Assembly (NCBI GenBank): GCA_030055525.1
Contig: JASFYJ010000008.1
Coordinates: 1 to 64,000 of the forward strand
DNA length: 64,000 nt
Direction of reading: 5' to 3'
DNA from: Archaeoglobales archaeon
Lineage (GTDB): Archaea; Halobacteriota; Archaeoglobi; Archaeoglobales; Archaeoglobaceae
Program-made: the position numbers and the translations under genes
The notes under the pieces: generated by a model
What the model was told of the DNA's origin: nothing
What the model saw: only the letters and a program-made list of their open reading frames with translations
The model's database searches: none
Shown: in pieces, positions 31,257 to 40,743 of the stretch
Numbering within the stretch: the first letter of the stretch is position 1
Layout: each line of letters starts with the position of its first letter

Positions 31257-33011
31257 ATGCAAAAGATGATCCTTGCTCTAGTGCTCCTAACTCTGCTTAT
31301 AACTCCTGTTTTAGCTATTGAGGGAAATTCCGTAACGATAAGAGCCGTGGCTGTTACGAGCGGTGAAGTGCAAAAGGGAGTTTTGATAAATATAACAGCA
31401 ACAATAACAAACGGAAGTGGGAAAGTTTTCATCTCAACAGGCCCATACGCTGAAATAGACATGCAGGGAAGTGCAAGAATTGCAGCAATCACTGCATGCG
31501 ATCTCTTGGGGATAGATTTTACGAATTACGATTTCTTCTACTCGATAGAGGCAGATGCTCCTATAGTTGGCGGACCATCTGCTGGAGGCGTGATGACGAT
31601 TGCAACTATAGCTGCCCTCAAAAACCTAAGCCTGAGAGATGATGTTTTCATGACTGGAATGATATATCCCGACGGCTTTATCGGTCCTGTGGGTGGACTA
31701 AAGTATAAACTTGAAGCTGTAGCAAACAGTGGTGGCAGAATATTTCTCATTCCCGAAGGGCAAAGTATAACTTACGAACAGGAGAGGGTTGTTAAAAGAG
31801 TTGGAATAATAAACATAGTTTCTACAAGATACGTTGAGATAAACCTTGTAGATTACGGAAAGAAATTGGGTGTAGACGTGTTTGAAGTGTCCACGATCAA
31901 CGATGCACTAAAATTTTACACAGGATATGAAATAAAGACCTCCAAAGCAAATTTCAGCGTTTACACTTACTCCGAAATGCTCAGAATGCTTGCAGAGAGA
32001 ATGAGAGATAACTTGAAGAACTACGAAATAAAAGGCAATGCAGCAAAACTTGTAAGTGATGCCGATAACGCCTACAACGCAGGAAATTACTACACTGCTA
32101 CAAGTAAGTACTTCCAAGCGATGATTGAGGCGAGGTATCAAATGTATCTGAGCAGGATAAACAATGCACAGCAGTTTGACAGTGAAGTTGCGAATATCAG
32201 AAAGGAGATCGACTATCTTAAAAATTATCTAAAGAAAGAGAGCTTGGGTATAAACTCCATCCAGATAATTGCCGCAGCTCAGGAAAGGATAGGAGAGGCT
32301 GAACTTTATTTGGAAAAAGCTCAGAATTCAAGTTCTGCAAGCGAAGCTATTTACAACCTTGCATATGCGAGGGAAAGGGTCGAGAGTGCAAAAGTCTGGC
32401 TTTCTTTACTAAATATAATAAAAAACGATTATGAAATAAGCTATCAGGAACTGAAGAAGAGAGCAGAGTTCTACATTTCAGAAGCTTCTTCACTCATCAT
32501 CTATGCCGAATCTCTCAGCGGAAATTCGCAACTTATCAGCTGGTCCTATGATTCTCTAACAGTTGCAAAGAAACTTTTCAGCGAAGGTATGTACGCTGGC
32601 GCTGCCTTTTCCGCTGTCGATTCAATAGTTGAATCAAGCTTAGCAATAGAAGCTAGCTATACAACCAATTTGAATGAAAAAGTTTCTAAAGCAAAACAGA
32701 ATGCTGAAAATGCTGTTGGAGAGGCGGAAAAAAGTCTAACACCCATCTTACCTGCAGCCTACTTTGAATACGCAGAAAACGTAGAAAATCCGTATCTAAA
32801 GCTTATGTACTTTAAACTAAGCGAAAGATTGGCGAAGCTACTTACAATTATGGCAAAATCAGGAGGAGAGGTTGAACTAGTTCATTCAGATTTTGTTCCA
32901 CAGCAGAAGAGTGCAATAGAGGATATGATAAAAGAGATACCAGGATTTGAGATAGTTTTGGGAGTTTCTGCTCTGCTTGCGGGTTATAAAATTTTAAAGA
33001 GACGTGACTAG
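31257..33011 (+). CDS. Secreted, membrane-anchored Lon-like (S16-type) serine protease
   Basis: 584 residues. Signal peptide 1-20 (LLTLLITPVLA), then a Lon-type proteolytic domain with catalytic Ser108 in APIVGGPSAGGVM and Lys149 in GFIGPVGGLKYKLEA. The C-terminal ~300 residues form helical coiled repeats (EVANIRKEIDYLKNYLKKES and onward) and end in a membrane helix followed by RRD. No ATPase domain. COG1750-type archaeal extracytoplasmic proteases match this layout. The 3' end overlaps the convergent cyclophilin-like gene by 18 bases. Role in surface protein quality control is inferred. Confidence 0.85.
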   Translation: MQKMILALVLLTLLITPVLAIEGNSVTIRAVAVTSGEVQKGVLINITATITNGSGKVFISTGPYAEIDMQGSARIAAITACDLLGIDFTNYDFFYSIEADAPIVGGPSAGGVMTIATIAALKNLSLRDDVFMTGMIYPDGFIGPVGGLKYKLEAVANSGGRIFLIPEGQSITYEQERVVKRVGIINIVSTRYVEINLVDYGKKLGVDVFEVSTINDALKFYTGYEIKTSKANFSVYTYSEMLRMLAERMRDNLKNYEIKGNAAKLVSDADNAYNAGNYYTATSKYFQAMIEARYQMYLSRINNAQQFDSEVANIRKEIDYLKNYLKKESLGINSIQIIAAAQERIGEAELYLEKAQNSSSASEAIYNLAYARERVESAKVWLSLLNIIKNDYEISYQELKKRAEFYISEASSLIIYAESLSGNSQLISWSYDSLTVAKKLFSEGMYAGAAFSAVDSIVESSLAIEASYTTNLNEKVSKAKQNAENAVGEAEKSLTPILPAAYFEYAENVENPYLKLMYFKLSERLAKLLTIMAKSGGEVELVHSDFVPQQKSAIEDMIKEIPGFEIVLGVSALLAGYKILKRRD

Positions 33012-33350
33012 AACTTCATCTCCATCTTTAACTTTTTTGAGGTTTTCTAGCCCCCTAATAACCTTTCCAAAAACATTAACAGCACTTGCTGGGCGTATTT
33101 TGTCGTCGCTTATTGGAGTTTTGCCGAAAAATATGCATATTGCCCTTCCCGGAATCCAGAAAGCAACCTCTCCTATCTCTACTACATCCTTCTGGTTCTC
33201 CTCGAATTCAACATCCACGTTGGTTTCAAAGTAAACTTCATCTCCCCATCTGTTTGCATAACTTTTGATGGGTAAAGAATTTTTGATAGCTTCGACAGTT
33301 TTTGGAGCCAGTTTCTCATCTATCTCCACCAAACATTCAATTTCTGCCAT
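32994..33350 (-). CDS. Cyclophilin-like fold protein (DUF369/TM1367 type)
   Basis: 118 residues from ATG 33350 (MAEIECLVEIDEKLAPKTVE). Segments GDEVYFETNVDVEFEENQKD, EIGEVAFWIPGRAICIFFGK and TPISDDKIRPASAVNVFGK match the compact cyclophilin-like family. Its stop overlaps the protease gene and its start abuts the purB stop, so it is probably read through from purB. A peptidyl-prolyl isomerase role is not established for this subfamily. Confidence 0.78.
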   Translation of the reverse strand: MAEIECLVEIDEKLAPKTVEAIKNSLPIKSYANRWGDEVYFETNVDVEFEENQKDVVEIGEVAFWIPGRAICIFFGKTPISDDKIRPASAVNVFGKVIRGLENLKKVKDGDEVLVTSL

Positions 33351-33351
33351 T

Positions 33352-34698
33352 TTAATGAGCAGTATCATTCAAAACACTCCTGATCCACTCTACAACCCTT
33401 TCAACTCTTTCAACTGCATTACCGATGTAGTTCTCTGGCTTAAGGAACTTTTCTAGCTCATCTTTGCTGAAAATTTTAGCCAAAGAGTCTTCCTTTATCA
33501 ACTCATCGGCAAGCGAAGTTTTATTTGCGTAAGCTCTCATCGAAGCTTTTCTAACTATTTCATGGGCTATCTGTCTGTCAAAACCTCTCCTAGCTAGCTC
33601 AATCATCACAGCCTCGCTCAGGTTAAGCCCCTTCTGAGCTTCAAGGTTCTTTCTGATGTTTTCAAGATCTAATCTAATTCTGCTAACGACGTTTATTGCT
33701 TTTGTAATTATGTGGTCTGCCAGTATGGTGGCCTCAACAAGTGTAATTCTCTCAGCAGAGGAATTTGTAAGATCTCTCTCTTCCCACAAAATTGCTGATT
33801 GATGTTGCGGTTCTACAAAACCTCTAATTACTCTTGCAAGCCCACAGATGTTTTCGCTTTCTATTGGATTTCTTTTATGTGGCATGGTTGAGCTTCCAAC
33901 TTGCTTTTCTCCAAAGAACTCAAAAACTTCCCCAACTTCAGCTCGCTGTAAAATCCTGAAGTTAGTAGCCATTTTTTCAAGAGAAGTTGAGAGGTTTGCA
34001 AGAAATTCTAAATACTCACAATATCCGTCCCTAGGAACTATCTGACTTGAAATTAAAGCGGGTTTCAAGTTTAAAAGTCGCATTACTTCCTTCTCTATCT
34101 CAAATCCATCTTTACCAAATGCAGCCTGCGTACCTACAGCTCCACTCATCTTTCCTATTAGAACTCTATCCTTAAGCTGCTGCAGTCTCTGGTAATGTCT
34201 TGCAAACTCGTATGCCCACAAAGCAAACCTAAATCCATAGGTTGTTGGTAAAGCGGCCTGTCCATGCGTTCTTCCAAGACAAACAACGCTTTTATATTCG
34301 ATAGCCTTTTTACAAAGTAGGTCTATGAGCTTTTTAAGTTTGAATTCGAAGATCAGCAGCGAATCTCTGAGCTGAGTGGCTGTTGCTGTGTCGATTATAT
34401 CATTGGAAGTTGCACCAAAATGGATCCACCCGCAATTGGTTACCTCACCCAGAGCTTTAACGAGAGCCATTACATCGTGCTTTATTTCATCTTCGATCTC
34501 TTTTACCCTCTTCAAGGAGACTGCTTTAGCCCTCTTTTTAGCCTCTAGAGCTTCCTCTTCGCTTAAATATCCAGCTTTTGCAAGAGCCTTAAGTAAGGCC
34601 ATCTCGACCCATATCATCCTTTTCAACTTGCTTTCCTCACTCCATATCCTCCTCATCTCTTTCGTTCCGTAGCGATAATCGATTGGATGAACTATCAT
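33352..34698 (-). CDS. purB: Adenylosuccinate lyase
   Basis: Cleaves SAICAR and adenylosuccinate in purine synthesis. 448 residues, typical for the archaeal/bacterial short form. The superfamily signature VGSSTMPHKRNPIESENI is complete, and TSNDIIDTATATQLRDSL and GRTHGQAALPTTYGFRFAL contain the conserved active-site His. It starts with MIVHPIDYRYG and overlaps the upstream synthase by four bases, so the two are co-translated. Confidence 0.97.
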   Translation of the reverse strand: MIVHPIDYRYGTKEMRRIWSEESKLKRMIWVEMALLKALAKAGYLSEEEALEAKKRAKAVSLKRVKEIEDEIKHDVMALVKALGEVTNCGWIHFGATSNDIIDTATATQLRDSLLIFEFKLKKLIDLLCKKAIEYKSVVCLGRTHGQAALPTTYGFRFALWAYEFARHYQRLQQLKDRVLIGKMSGAVGTQAAFGKDGFEIEKEVMRLLNLKPALISSQIVPRDGYCEYLEFLANLSTSLEKMATNFRILQRAEVGEVFEFFGEKQVGSSTMPHKRNPIESENICGLARVIRGFVEPQHQSAILWEERDLTNSSAERITLVEATILADHIITKAINVVSRIRLDLENIRKNLEAQKGLNLSEAVMIELARRGFDRQIAHEIVRKASMRAYANKTSLADELIKEDSLAKIFSKDELEKFLKPENYIGNAVERVERVVEWIRSVLNDTAH

Positions 34699-36188
34699 TT
34701 TCTCCTCCTCAGAAGCAGATAATTTATTGCATTTATAACAGCGTCAATCGAGGCCATAACTATATCTTGTGAGGCTCCGCGAGAAGTAAAAAGTCTCCCC
34801 TCATTGTCTTCTACGGTAACGTAAACTTCAGCAATCGCATCGCTACCACCTGTTATTGCATCAAGTCTGAATTCTCTTATCTTCATCGCTTCACCAACAA
34901 GGGCTGTCACAGCTTTAAGCGAGGCATCTACGGGTCCAACACCTATCGCTGAAGTCACTTTTCTCTCACCATTTACCAGAGCGTTTATAACTGCAGTTGG
35001 TGTTATCCTGTTTCCAGTTATAACCGTAACTTCCTCAACCTTTATCGCCTTCTCCTCATGCTTCACTTCACCTAAGACAACTTCTGCTAGTGTAAAAAGA
35101 TCTCTGTCCGTTATCTTCTTACCCTTATCTCCGAGATCTTTAACCTTTTCAAATATTCTATCAATAGCATCATCGCTTAAAACATATCCCGCATCTTCAA
35201 GCATTTTTTTGATCTGGTACCTTCCTGCATGCTTCCCGATAACTATCTTCCTCTTATGTCCAACCATTTCAGGTGTCACAATTCCAGGCTCAAATGTTGA
35301 AGACTCCTTGAGCACTCCATGAGCGTGAATACCACTTTCATGGCTGAATGCGTTCTCTCCAATGATCGGTGTATTAGGAGGCATTTTAACGCCAGTGAGT
35401 CTTTCAACGAGCTTAGAAGTCTCGAAAAGGTATTCTGTTTTTATGTTCGTTTTTATGCCTTCAAGAGAATGTAGTATCATCACAACTTGCGAAAGATCTG
35501 CATTTCCAGCTCTCTCTCCTATACCGTTAACCGTAACCTGTACTTCATCTGCACCCGCAAGAACGGCTGCGTAGGAATTTGCTACAGCCAAACCAAAATC
35601 GTTGTGACAGTGAACATCTATTGGAAGCTTGATAGAGCTTTTAAGATCTTTTATCAGTTCATAAAATTTAAAAGGTGTTGCAACACCTACGGTATCCGGA
35701 ACATTTATAGCATCTGCCTTAGCTTGTTCAGCGGCCATAAATATCTGTTTCAGAAAATTCACATCTGTTCTCGTTGCATCCATCGCTGAAAAAAGACATT
35801 TTAATCCGTGCGATTTTACATAATCGATGCATTCAGTAGCAATTTTTATTATCTCTTCTCTGCTCTTCATTATCGTGTGCTTAACCTGTATGTCTGAAGT
35901 GGGAACGAAAACGTGAACCATATCGACATCGGCTTTTATGGCTACATCTATGTCATCTTTAAAAACCCTTGCAAGTCCGCAAACATCCGCCTTTAATCCC
36001 AAATTTGATATCTCTCTAACCGCCTCGAACTCACCCTTAGAAACCGCTGGATATCCAGCTTCGATAACATCTACGCCCAGTTTATCTAGCTGTTTTGCTA
36101 TTTGGATCTTGTAATTTACTGGAAGCGAAACACCTGGCATCTGCTCTCCATCTCTAAGCGTTGTATCAAAGATCCTTACAGTTCTCAT
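34695..36188 (-). CDS. 2-isopropylmalate synthase / citramalate synthase family
   Basis: Condenses acetyl-CoA with a 2-oxo acid in leucine or isoleucine synthesis. DTTLRDGEQMPGVSL at the N-terminus, HCHNDFGLAVANSYAAVLAG (metal-binding HxH), NGIGERAGNADLSQV, and a C-terminal LeuA dimer domain are present. The first in-frame codon is a TTG; ATG 36188 is preferred. LeuA and CimA cannot be told apart reliably by eye in archaea. Co-translated with purB; ilvC lies 8 kb away. Confidence 0.88.
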   Translation of the reverse strand: MRTVRIFDTTLRDGEQMPGVSLPVNYKIQIAKQLDKLGVDVIEAGYPAVSKGEFEAVREISNLGLKADVCGLARVFKDDIDVAIKADVDMVHVFVPTSDIQVKHTIMKSREEIIKIATECIDYVKSHGLKCLFSAMDATRTDVNFLKQIFMAAEQAKADAINVPDTVGVATPFKFYELIKDLKSSIKLPIDVHCHNDFGLAVANSYAAVLAGADEVQVTVNGIGERAGNADLSQVVMILHSLEGIKTNIKTEYLFETSKLVERLTGVKMPPNTPIIGENAFSHESGIHAHGVLKESSTFEPGIVTPEMVGHKRKIVIGKHAGRYQIKKMLEDAGYVLSDDAIDRIFEKVKDLGDKGKKITDRDLFTLAEVVLGEVKHEEKAIKVEEVTVITGNRITPTAVINALVNGERKVTSAIGVGPVDASLKAVTALVGEAMKIREFRLDAITGGSDAIAEVYVTVEDNEGRLFTSRGASQDIVMASIDAVINAINYLLLRRRK

Positions 36189-36240
36189 CAAAAATTAAAA
36201 AACAGGAGGTTGTAAATCTCTTTCGGTACAAAAATAAAAA

Positions 36241-37569
36241 TTAGAGTGCAAGGATTCCGCCCAAGTAGAGGAAGTAGGCAACGAACACTATAGCTAATGC
36301 CCAAAGCAGTGGATGTACTTCCTTGGCTTTCCCAGCTACAAGCTTAAAGGCACAGTAGCTTATAAAACCTACTCCAATTCCATCAGCGATGCTGTAAGTG
36401 AAAGGAATTGTCGCCAAAACAAAGAAAGCTGGTAAAGCTTCTGTAACATCTTCGAAATCGATGTTCCTTATGACGCTCATCATCAAAAAGCCAACCAAAA
36501 TCAAAGCTGGAGCCGTAGCGCAGCTCGGTATTATTTCGGCGATCGGTGAAATAAGAAGGCCAAAAACCAAAAACAGAACTCCAACGACTATGGCTACCAT
36601 CCCCGTTCTACCACCTTCTTCAATACCAGCTGCCGATTCTATGTAAGTTGTCGTTGTCGATGTACCAAAAAGTGCCCCCATAGATGTGGCAACGGCATCC
36701 GTCATGAGTATCTTTTCCGCGTCAGGTATTCTTCCCTTCTCATCTATAAATCCTGCTTTTGCACTAAGTCCTGTAACTGTACCGAGAGTATCGAAGAAGT
36801 CGACCATGAAGAACGCAAATATCACTCCTATAGCTCCCACACTGATCAATCCTGCGAAATCAAGTTTTAAGAAGGTGTGTTCCATCGTAGGCAAAGAAAC
36901 TATACTTCTTGGTGGGGATGTTACACCTACAAGGATAGCCAGTACTGTAACAGCGATGATAGCAATTAATAAAGCTCCTGGAGTTTTTCTAACCATAAGG
37001 GCTGCTGCAAGAAAGATGCCAAAAATAGCCAACCAAAACTCAGGTTTTGCAAAGTTTTGTGTGCCTAATGCCACAAGCGTCGCTTCACTGCCGACAACTA
37101 TCCCAGCACTTTTTAAGCCTATAAGTGTCAGGAAAAGACCTATTCCAGCTCCTATTGCATACTTTTGCGAGTTAGGTATTGCATTAACAACAGCCGTTCT
37201 GAACTTAGTAAGTGTTAACGCTACAAATATCAAACCTTCAACGAAAACTGCCGCCAAAGCCACCTGCCAGGGATAGCCCATCCCTATGCATACTCCGTAG
37301 GCAAAGTAGGCGTTTAATCCCATCCCCGGAGCTAGGGCAAAGGGTTTCTTCGCATAAATGCCCATTATTATAGTTGAGATTCCTGCTGCCAGGGCAGTTG
37401 CAGTTACGAGCGATGGAATGGCTTCTTTTCCAATTGCATCGCTCAAAATTGCCGGATTTACGAATATTATGTAGGCCATTGTCATGAAAGTCGTAATACC
37501 TGCAAGGACCTCTGTTCGCATGTTCGTTTTGTACTTCTCAAATTCGAAGTAATTAGCAAACCAGTTCAT
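36241..37569 (-). CDS. AzgA/NCS2 purine permease
   Basis: Guanine/hypoxanthine-type permease of 442 residues. NMRTEVLAGITTFMTMAYII is the canonical AzgA N-terminus; FALAPGMGLNAYFAYGVCIG and FGTSTTTTYIESAAGIEEGG are family motifs. Roughly 12-14 membrane segments. Located next to purB and the isopropylmalate synthase, consistent with purine salvage. Substrate by family. Confidence 0.93.
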   Translation of the reverse strand: MNWFANYFEFEKYKTNMRTEVLAGITTFMTMAYIIFVNPAILSDAIGKEAIPSLVTATALAAGISTIIMGIYAKKPFALAPGMGLNAYFAYGVCIGMGYPWQVALAAVFVEGLIFVALTLTKFRTAVVNAIPNSQKYAIGAGIGLFLTLIGLKSAGIVVGSEATLVALGTQNFAKPEFWLAIFGIFLAAALMVRKTPGALLIAIIAVTVLAILVGVTSPPRSIVSLPTMEHTFLKLDFAGLISVGAIGVIFAFFMVDFFDTLGTVTGLSAKAGFIDEKGRIPDAEKILMTDAVATSMGALFGTSTTTTYIESAAGIEEGGRTGMVAIVVGVLFLVFGLLISPIAEIIPSCATAPALILVGFLMMSVIRNIDFEDVTEALPAFFVLATIPFTYSIADGIGVGFISYCAFKLVAGKAKEVHPLLWALAIVFVAYFLYLGGILAL

Positions 37570-37641
37570 GGCTATGCTGAAAGCTGATTTACATAAAAAT
37601 CTTATCGAACTTCAGAACCTTAGAGTTGATATTCGTGCTAA

Positions 37642-38475
37642 TCAAAGCGAAAACTTCCCCTTAACCTCCCTCGATTTATAAACCTCCACCTTGCACTTTT
37701 CTGCAACCTCATAGATAACCTGTTTAATATTAGAGATTACGGATTTCTCATCGTAGATTAGCATCTCTGCTTTACTAAGTTCGATCGCTTTCGAAAGTAT
37801 TTCGGCATTAAGATAGTCAAACGTATATTTAGCAAAATTGTGACCAAAGGTTATGCTTGTCTGCAAGATTATTTCAGTTTGTCTTGGAGCATAGTGAGTC
37901 CCTCCAACTCCAACTGCTATCTTCCAGTCCTTTCTCTCGCTTTTGATCGCTTCAATAAGAGATTCTGCGACTATCTCTGCAGCTTCTTTATCTCTCCATG
38001 CTTCCTCATTGCTGCCTATCTCGTAGAACGCTGAAGGTGTTTTTATCTCTGAAGGTCCGTGATGTGTAACTTCTAAAGAAAACTCAAAATCCGGTTTTCT
38101 ACTAAGTTTATCCTTTATGCTCATCACGTAGTTTTTAATTGTAATCGGAGATGGCTTTGCAAGGCTGAAAGATTTTCCACCGAATTCTGCATTTCCAGGA
38201 TTTCCGGAAACATGGACGGTGAAGATCTTTCTTCCATCCTTGCTGCTGTGCCTCGATGCAAATAAGATATCATCAAAAGATAAAAATTTTGAAAGCTTCT
38301 CATCTATGTGGTCTGAATAAATTAGTCTTTCGTTCAACAAAGCGATAGAAAAGCTGTCTGATTTATAAACCTTGATGTCATCAAATTTTTCTTCGTCAAA
38401 ACTTTCCATAGAAAGCAAAGCTTCAAGGATGTTCATCGAAGCCAAGTCTTGATTGCTGCACAGTATCAGTTTCAT
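37642..38475 (-). CDS. dtdA: D-aminoacyl-tRNA deacylase, archaeal DtdA type
   Basis: Hydrolyses D-aminoacyl-tRNAs to prevent D-amino-acid incorporation. 277 residues: HVSGNPGNAEFGGKSFSLAK, LEVTHHGPSEIKTPSAFYEI and IAVGVGGTHYAPRQTEIIL (with GGTHYAPR) are diagnostic of the DTD2/COG1650 family. Followed downstream by the SpoIIM-like, DNA ligase cluster on the same strand. Confidence 0.92.
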   Translation of the reverse strand: MKLILCSNQDLASMNILEALLSMESFDEEKFDDIKVYKSDSFSIALLNERLIYSDHIDEKLSKFLSFDDILFASRHSSKDGRKIFTVHVSGNPGNAEFGGKSFSLAKPSPITIKNYVMSIKDKLSRKPDFEFSLEVTHHGPSEIKTPSAFYEIGSNEEAWRDKEAAEIVAESLIEAIKSERKDWKIAVGVGGTHYAPRQTEIILQTSITFGHNFAKYTFDYLNAEILSKAIELSKAEMLIYDEKSVISNIKQVIYEVAEKCKVEVYKSREVKGKFSL

Positions 38476-38494
38476 AGTAAAATTTCGATGCGCT

Positions 38495-39034
38495 TTAAGT
38501 TAATTTTTTGACCAAGTTGAAGGTGATAAATGCCTCAACTACCGCCGCAATCAGCAGCATCGGTACTACTATTCTGAAGTAAACTCTAAGCGATTCCATC
38601 AGATGCGGTTTGAATTTTTCGCCTTTGAAAACGGCCAAGTAAAAACGATATCCAAGCATAACTCCCTGGGAGCAGGCTAATACAACAGCCGGTATTTCAA
38701 TTATACCGTGAGGTAAGATTGCGGCAGCTATCTTTACCCACCCCCACTCCGGAAGCCTGAGCGCTACAACCATCCCCAAAATGTATCCGTTTACTGCTAT
38801 GAAAAGAATTGGAAAGATGCCAAAGAAGAACCCACTTAACATTGCAATCAGAGATTTGACTGCATTGTTTAAAAAGATGAATACAGCAAACTTAAACGGA
38901 TCATCTAAAATCTTTTCGAACTCGCCGAAGAATCTTCCAAGCTCTTCTATTATCTTAACCTCCCCGCTTACGTATCCTTCGTAGGCCGAGACGAAGAATA
39001 CAATAAACAGGAATGAGCTTATCAATTTCCTCAT
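38495..39034 (-). CDS. SpoIIM-like (DUF95) membrane protein
   Basis: 179 residues with five or six membrane helices. FIFLNNAVKSLIAMLSGFFF and AAAILPHGIIEIPAVVLACS are the characteristic SpoIIM/DUF95 segments (N-N and P-H-G-x-x-E). Its start overlaps the stop of the upstream DNA ligase by four bases. Function in archaea unknown; not sporulation. Confidence 0.88.
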   Translation of the reverse strand: MRKLISSFLFIVFFVSAYEGYVSGEVKIIEELGRFFGEFEKILDDPFKFAVFIFLNNAVKSLIAMLSGFFFGIFPILFIAVNGYILGMVVALRLPEWGWVKIAAAILPHGIIEIPAVVLACSQGVMLGYRFYLAVFKGEKFKPHLMESLRVYFRIVVPMLLIAAVVEAFITFNLVKKLT

Positions 39035-40695
39035 TTTTTCTCACCAAATTGCGATCTAAACACTTGCTCTATCCTTTCGATGGTATCTGCTTCATCAACA
39101 TCCTTATCATCTCTTATTCTTACAAAACGTGGGAATCTAAGAGCGTAGCCGCTTTCGTATTTCGGACTTTTCTGAATCTCCTGATAGGCTACTTCGAAAA
39201 CGTACTTAGGAATGAATTCAACCCTTTTACCCACCTGCCTCACTATTAAAGGCTTAAACAATTCTGTAAATTCTTCTAGATCTTCATCTGTAAATCCTGT
39301 TGCAACCTTCCCGACGTTTAAAAGCTTACCACTAGTTGGATCTACGCATGCAAGTTCAAAACTACTTATCCACTGACTCCTCTTACCCTCTCCCCACTCC
39401 CCTCCTACTACAACCAGATCAAGCGTTTCTCTTACGATTTTAAGCTTTAACCAGTTTTTACCTCTCTTTCCGGGTATATATGGTGACTCAGGATTCTTAA
39501 GCATAACTCCCTCATGTCCTGCGTCGATTGCTGCCTTAAAAATAGATTCGATTACGTTTAAATCGCTCGTTACAACTTGATCTGCAATTTTAATCACTTC
39601 TCCACTTTTTACTACTTCTTCGAGATGTTTTCTTCTTTCCTTAAGAGGAAGATCTATCAATTCTCCGTTTCTGTAGACGATATCGAAGAAGTAAACTTTA
39701 AGTGGTATCTTTTCTGCCATCTTCGCAATTTCATGCTTTCTCCTCAACCTTCGCAAAACGTGCTGAAAGGGCATTGGCTTTCCATCCTTTACGGCTATGA
39801 CTTCTCCATCCAGTATTACTCCATCACTTAAACACTTCTTTATCTCTTCCACGACTTCTGGAATTGCATTCGTTATATTTTCAAGCCTTCTGGAGTATAC
39901 AGTGACTTTTCCATTTCCATAATGTACCTGAATCCTTCCACCATCAAACTTCCATTCTACAGCTACTTTCTGCACCTCTTCCAAAACTTCTTTTGCACTT
40001 TCAGCATTTTGTGCAAGCATCATCCTTATAGGAATATGCAGCTGTACTTTTATCTGCTTTAAACCAGAAATTCCCTCTCTTTTGGCTGCTATTGCAACCT
40101 TTCCAAGGTCGTTTGTTATCATATAAGCTCTTTCAACCAAATCCGTTGGAACATTGAAGGCTTTAGATATCGCATCCCTCACTATGCCTTCTCCAATTCC
40201 CAGTCGCATCTCTCCCAAAATCAGCCTTGTGAGATACCTTGCTTCAATTGGTGAAGCTGCGGCATATAAGCCAGTAAGAAGAAGAATTTTTCTTTTTCTA
40301 CTTCTTTCGCCAACTAAACCTGCGATTTCATCGAATATCTCTCTAACACGTTTTATCGTCAATTCCTCTGAGGATAACGTAACCATAGCTCTGTTTTGTA
40401 AAACCTTTTCAGCCGCTATTCCCAGATCGCCGTGTTCCCTGACTAAATCTTCTATTTTTGATTTCTTTATACCACTAACGTTTTCAAGAGCTTCGTAGAT
40501 TAGACCTATTCCAACTCCAAGCTCTCTTTCATCCCATGATGGATAAACTTTTCCCATGAGAAAAAGTGAGATGTTGTAGAGGTCCTCATCATCCTCGGCA
40601 CTCTTCATCAAAGCTGCAACCCTTGAAGCGAGCTCTATGGTTGAGCTTATCTTCTCAACAACATTGCAAAATTCAGCAAAATTTTTAAAGAGCAT
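39031..40695 (-). CDS. lig: ATP-dependent DNA ligase
   Basis: Seals nicks using ATP. 554 residues, normal for archaeal ligases. Motif I EWKFDGGRIQVHYGNGK carries the nucleotidyl Lys. VILDGEVIAVKDGKPMPF (motif III), HEGVMLKNPESPYIPGKRGK and NWLKLK (IV-V) follow, with an N-terminal DNA-binding domain containing GLYAAASPIEARYLTRLILG and a C-terminal OB domain (YVFEVAYQEIQKSPKYESG). Co-translated with the SpoIIM-like gene. Confidence 0.96.
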   Translation of the reverse strand: MLFKNFAEFCNVVEKISSTIELASRVAALMKSAEDDEDLYNISLFLMGKVYPSWDERELGVGIGLIYEALENVSGIKKSKIEDLVREHGDLGIAAEKVLQNRAMVTLSSEELTIKRVREIFDEIAGLVGERSRKRKILLLTGLYAAASPIEARYLTRLILGEMRLGIGEGIVRDAISKAFNVPTDLVERAYMITNDLGKVAIAAKREGISGLKQIKVQLHIPIRMMLAQNAESAKEVLEEVQKVAVEWKFDGGRIQVHYGNGKVTVYSRRLENITNAIPEVVEEIKKCLSDGVILDGEVIAVKDGKPMPFQHVLRRLRRKHEIAKMAEKIPLKVYFFDIVYRNGELIDLPLKERRKHLEEVVKSGEVIKIADQVVTSDLNVIESIFKAAIDAGHEGVMLKNPESPYIPGKRGKNWLKLKIVRETLDLVVVGGEWGEGKRSQWISSFELACVDPTSGKLLNVGKVATGFTDEDLEEFTELFKPLIVRQVGKRVEFIPKYVFEVAYQEIQKSPKYESGYALRFPRFVRIRDDKDVDEADTIERIEQVFRSQFGEKK

Positions 40696-40743
40696 AGAAA
40701 GTGTTTGCCAAAGATAATAAAAAATTTTGTGGAGGTCCCGGAG

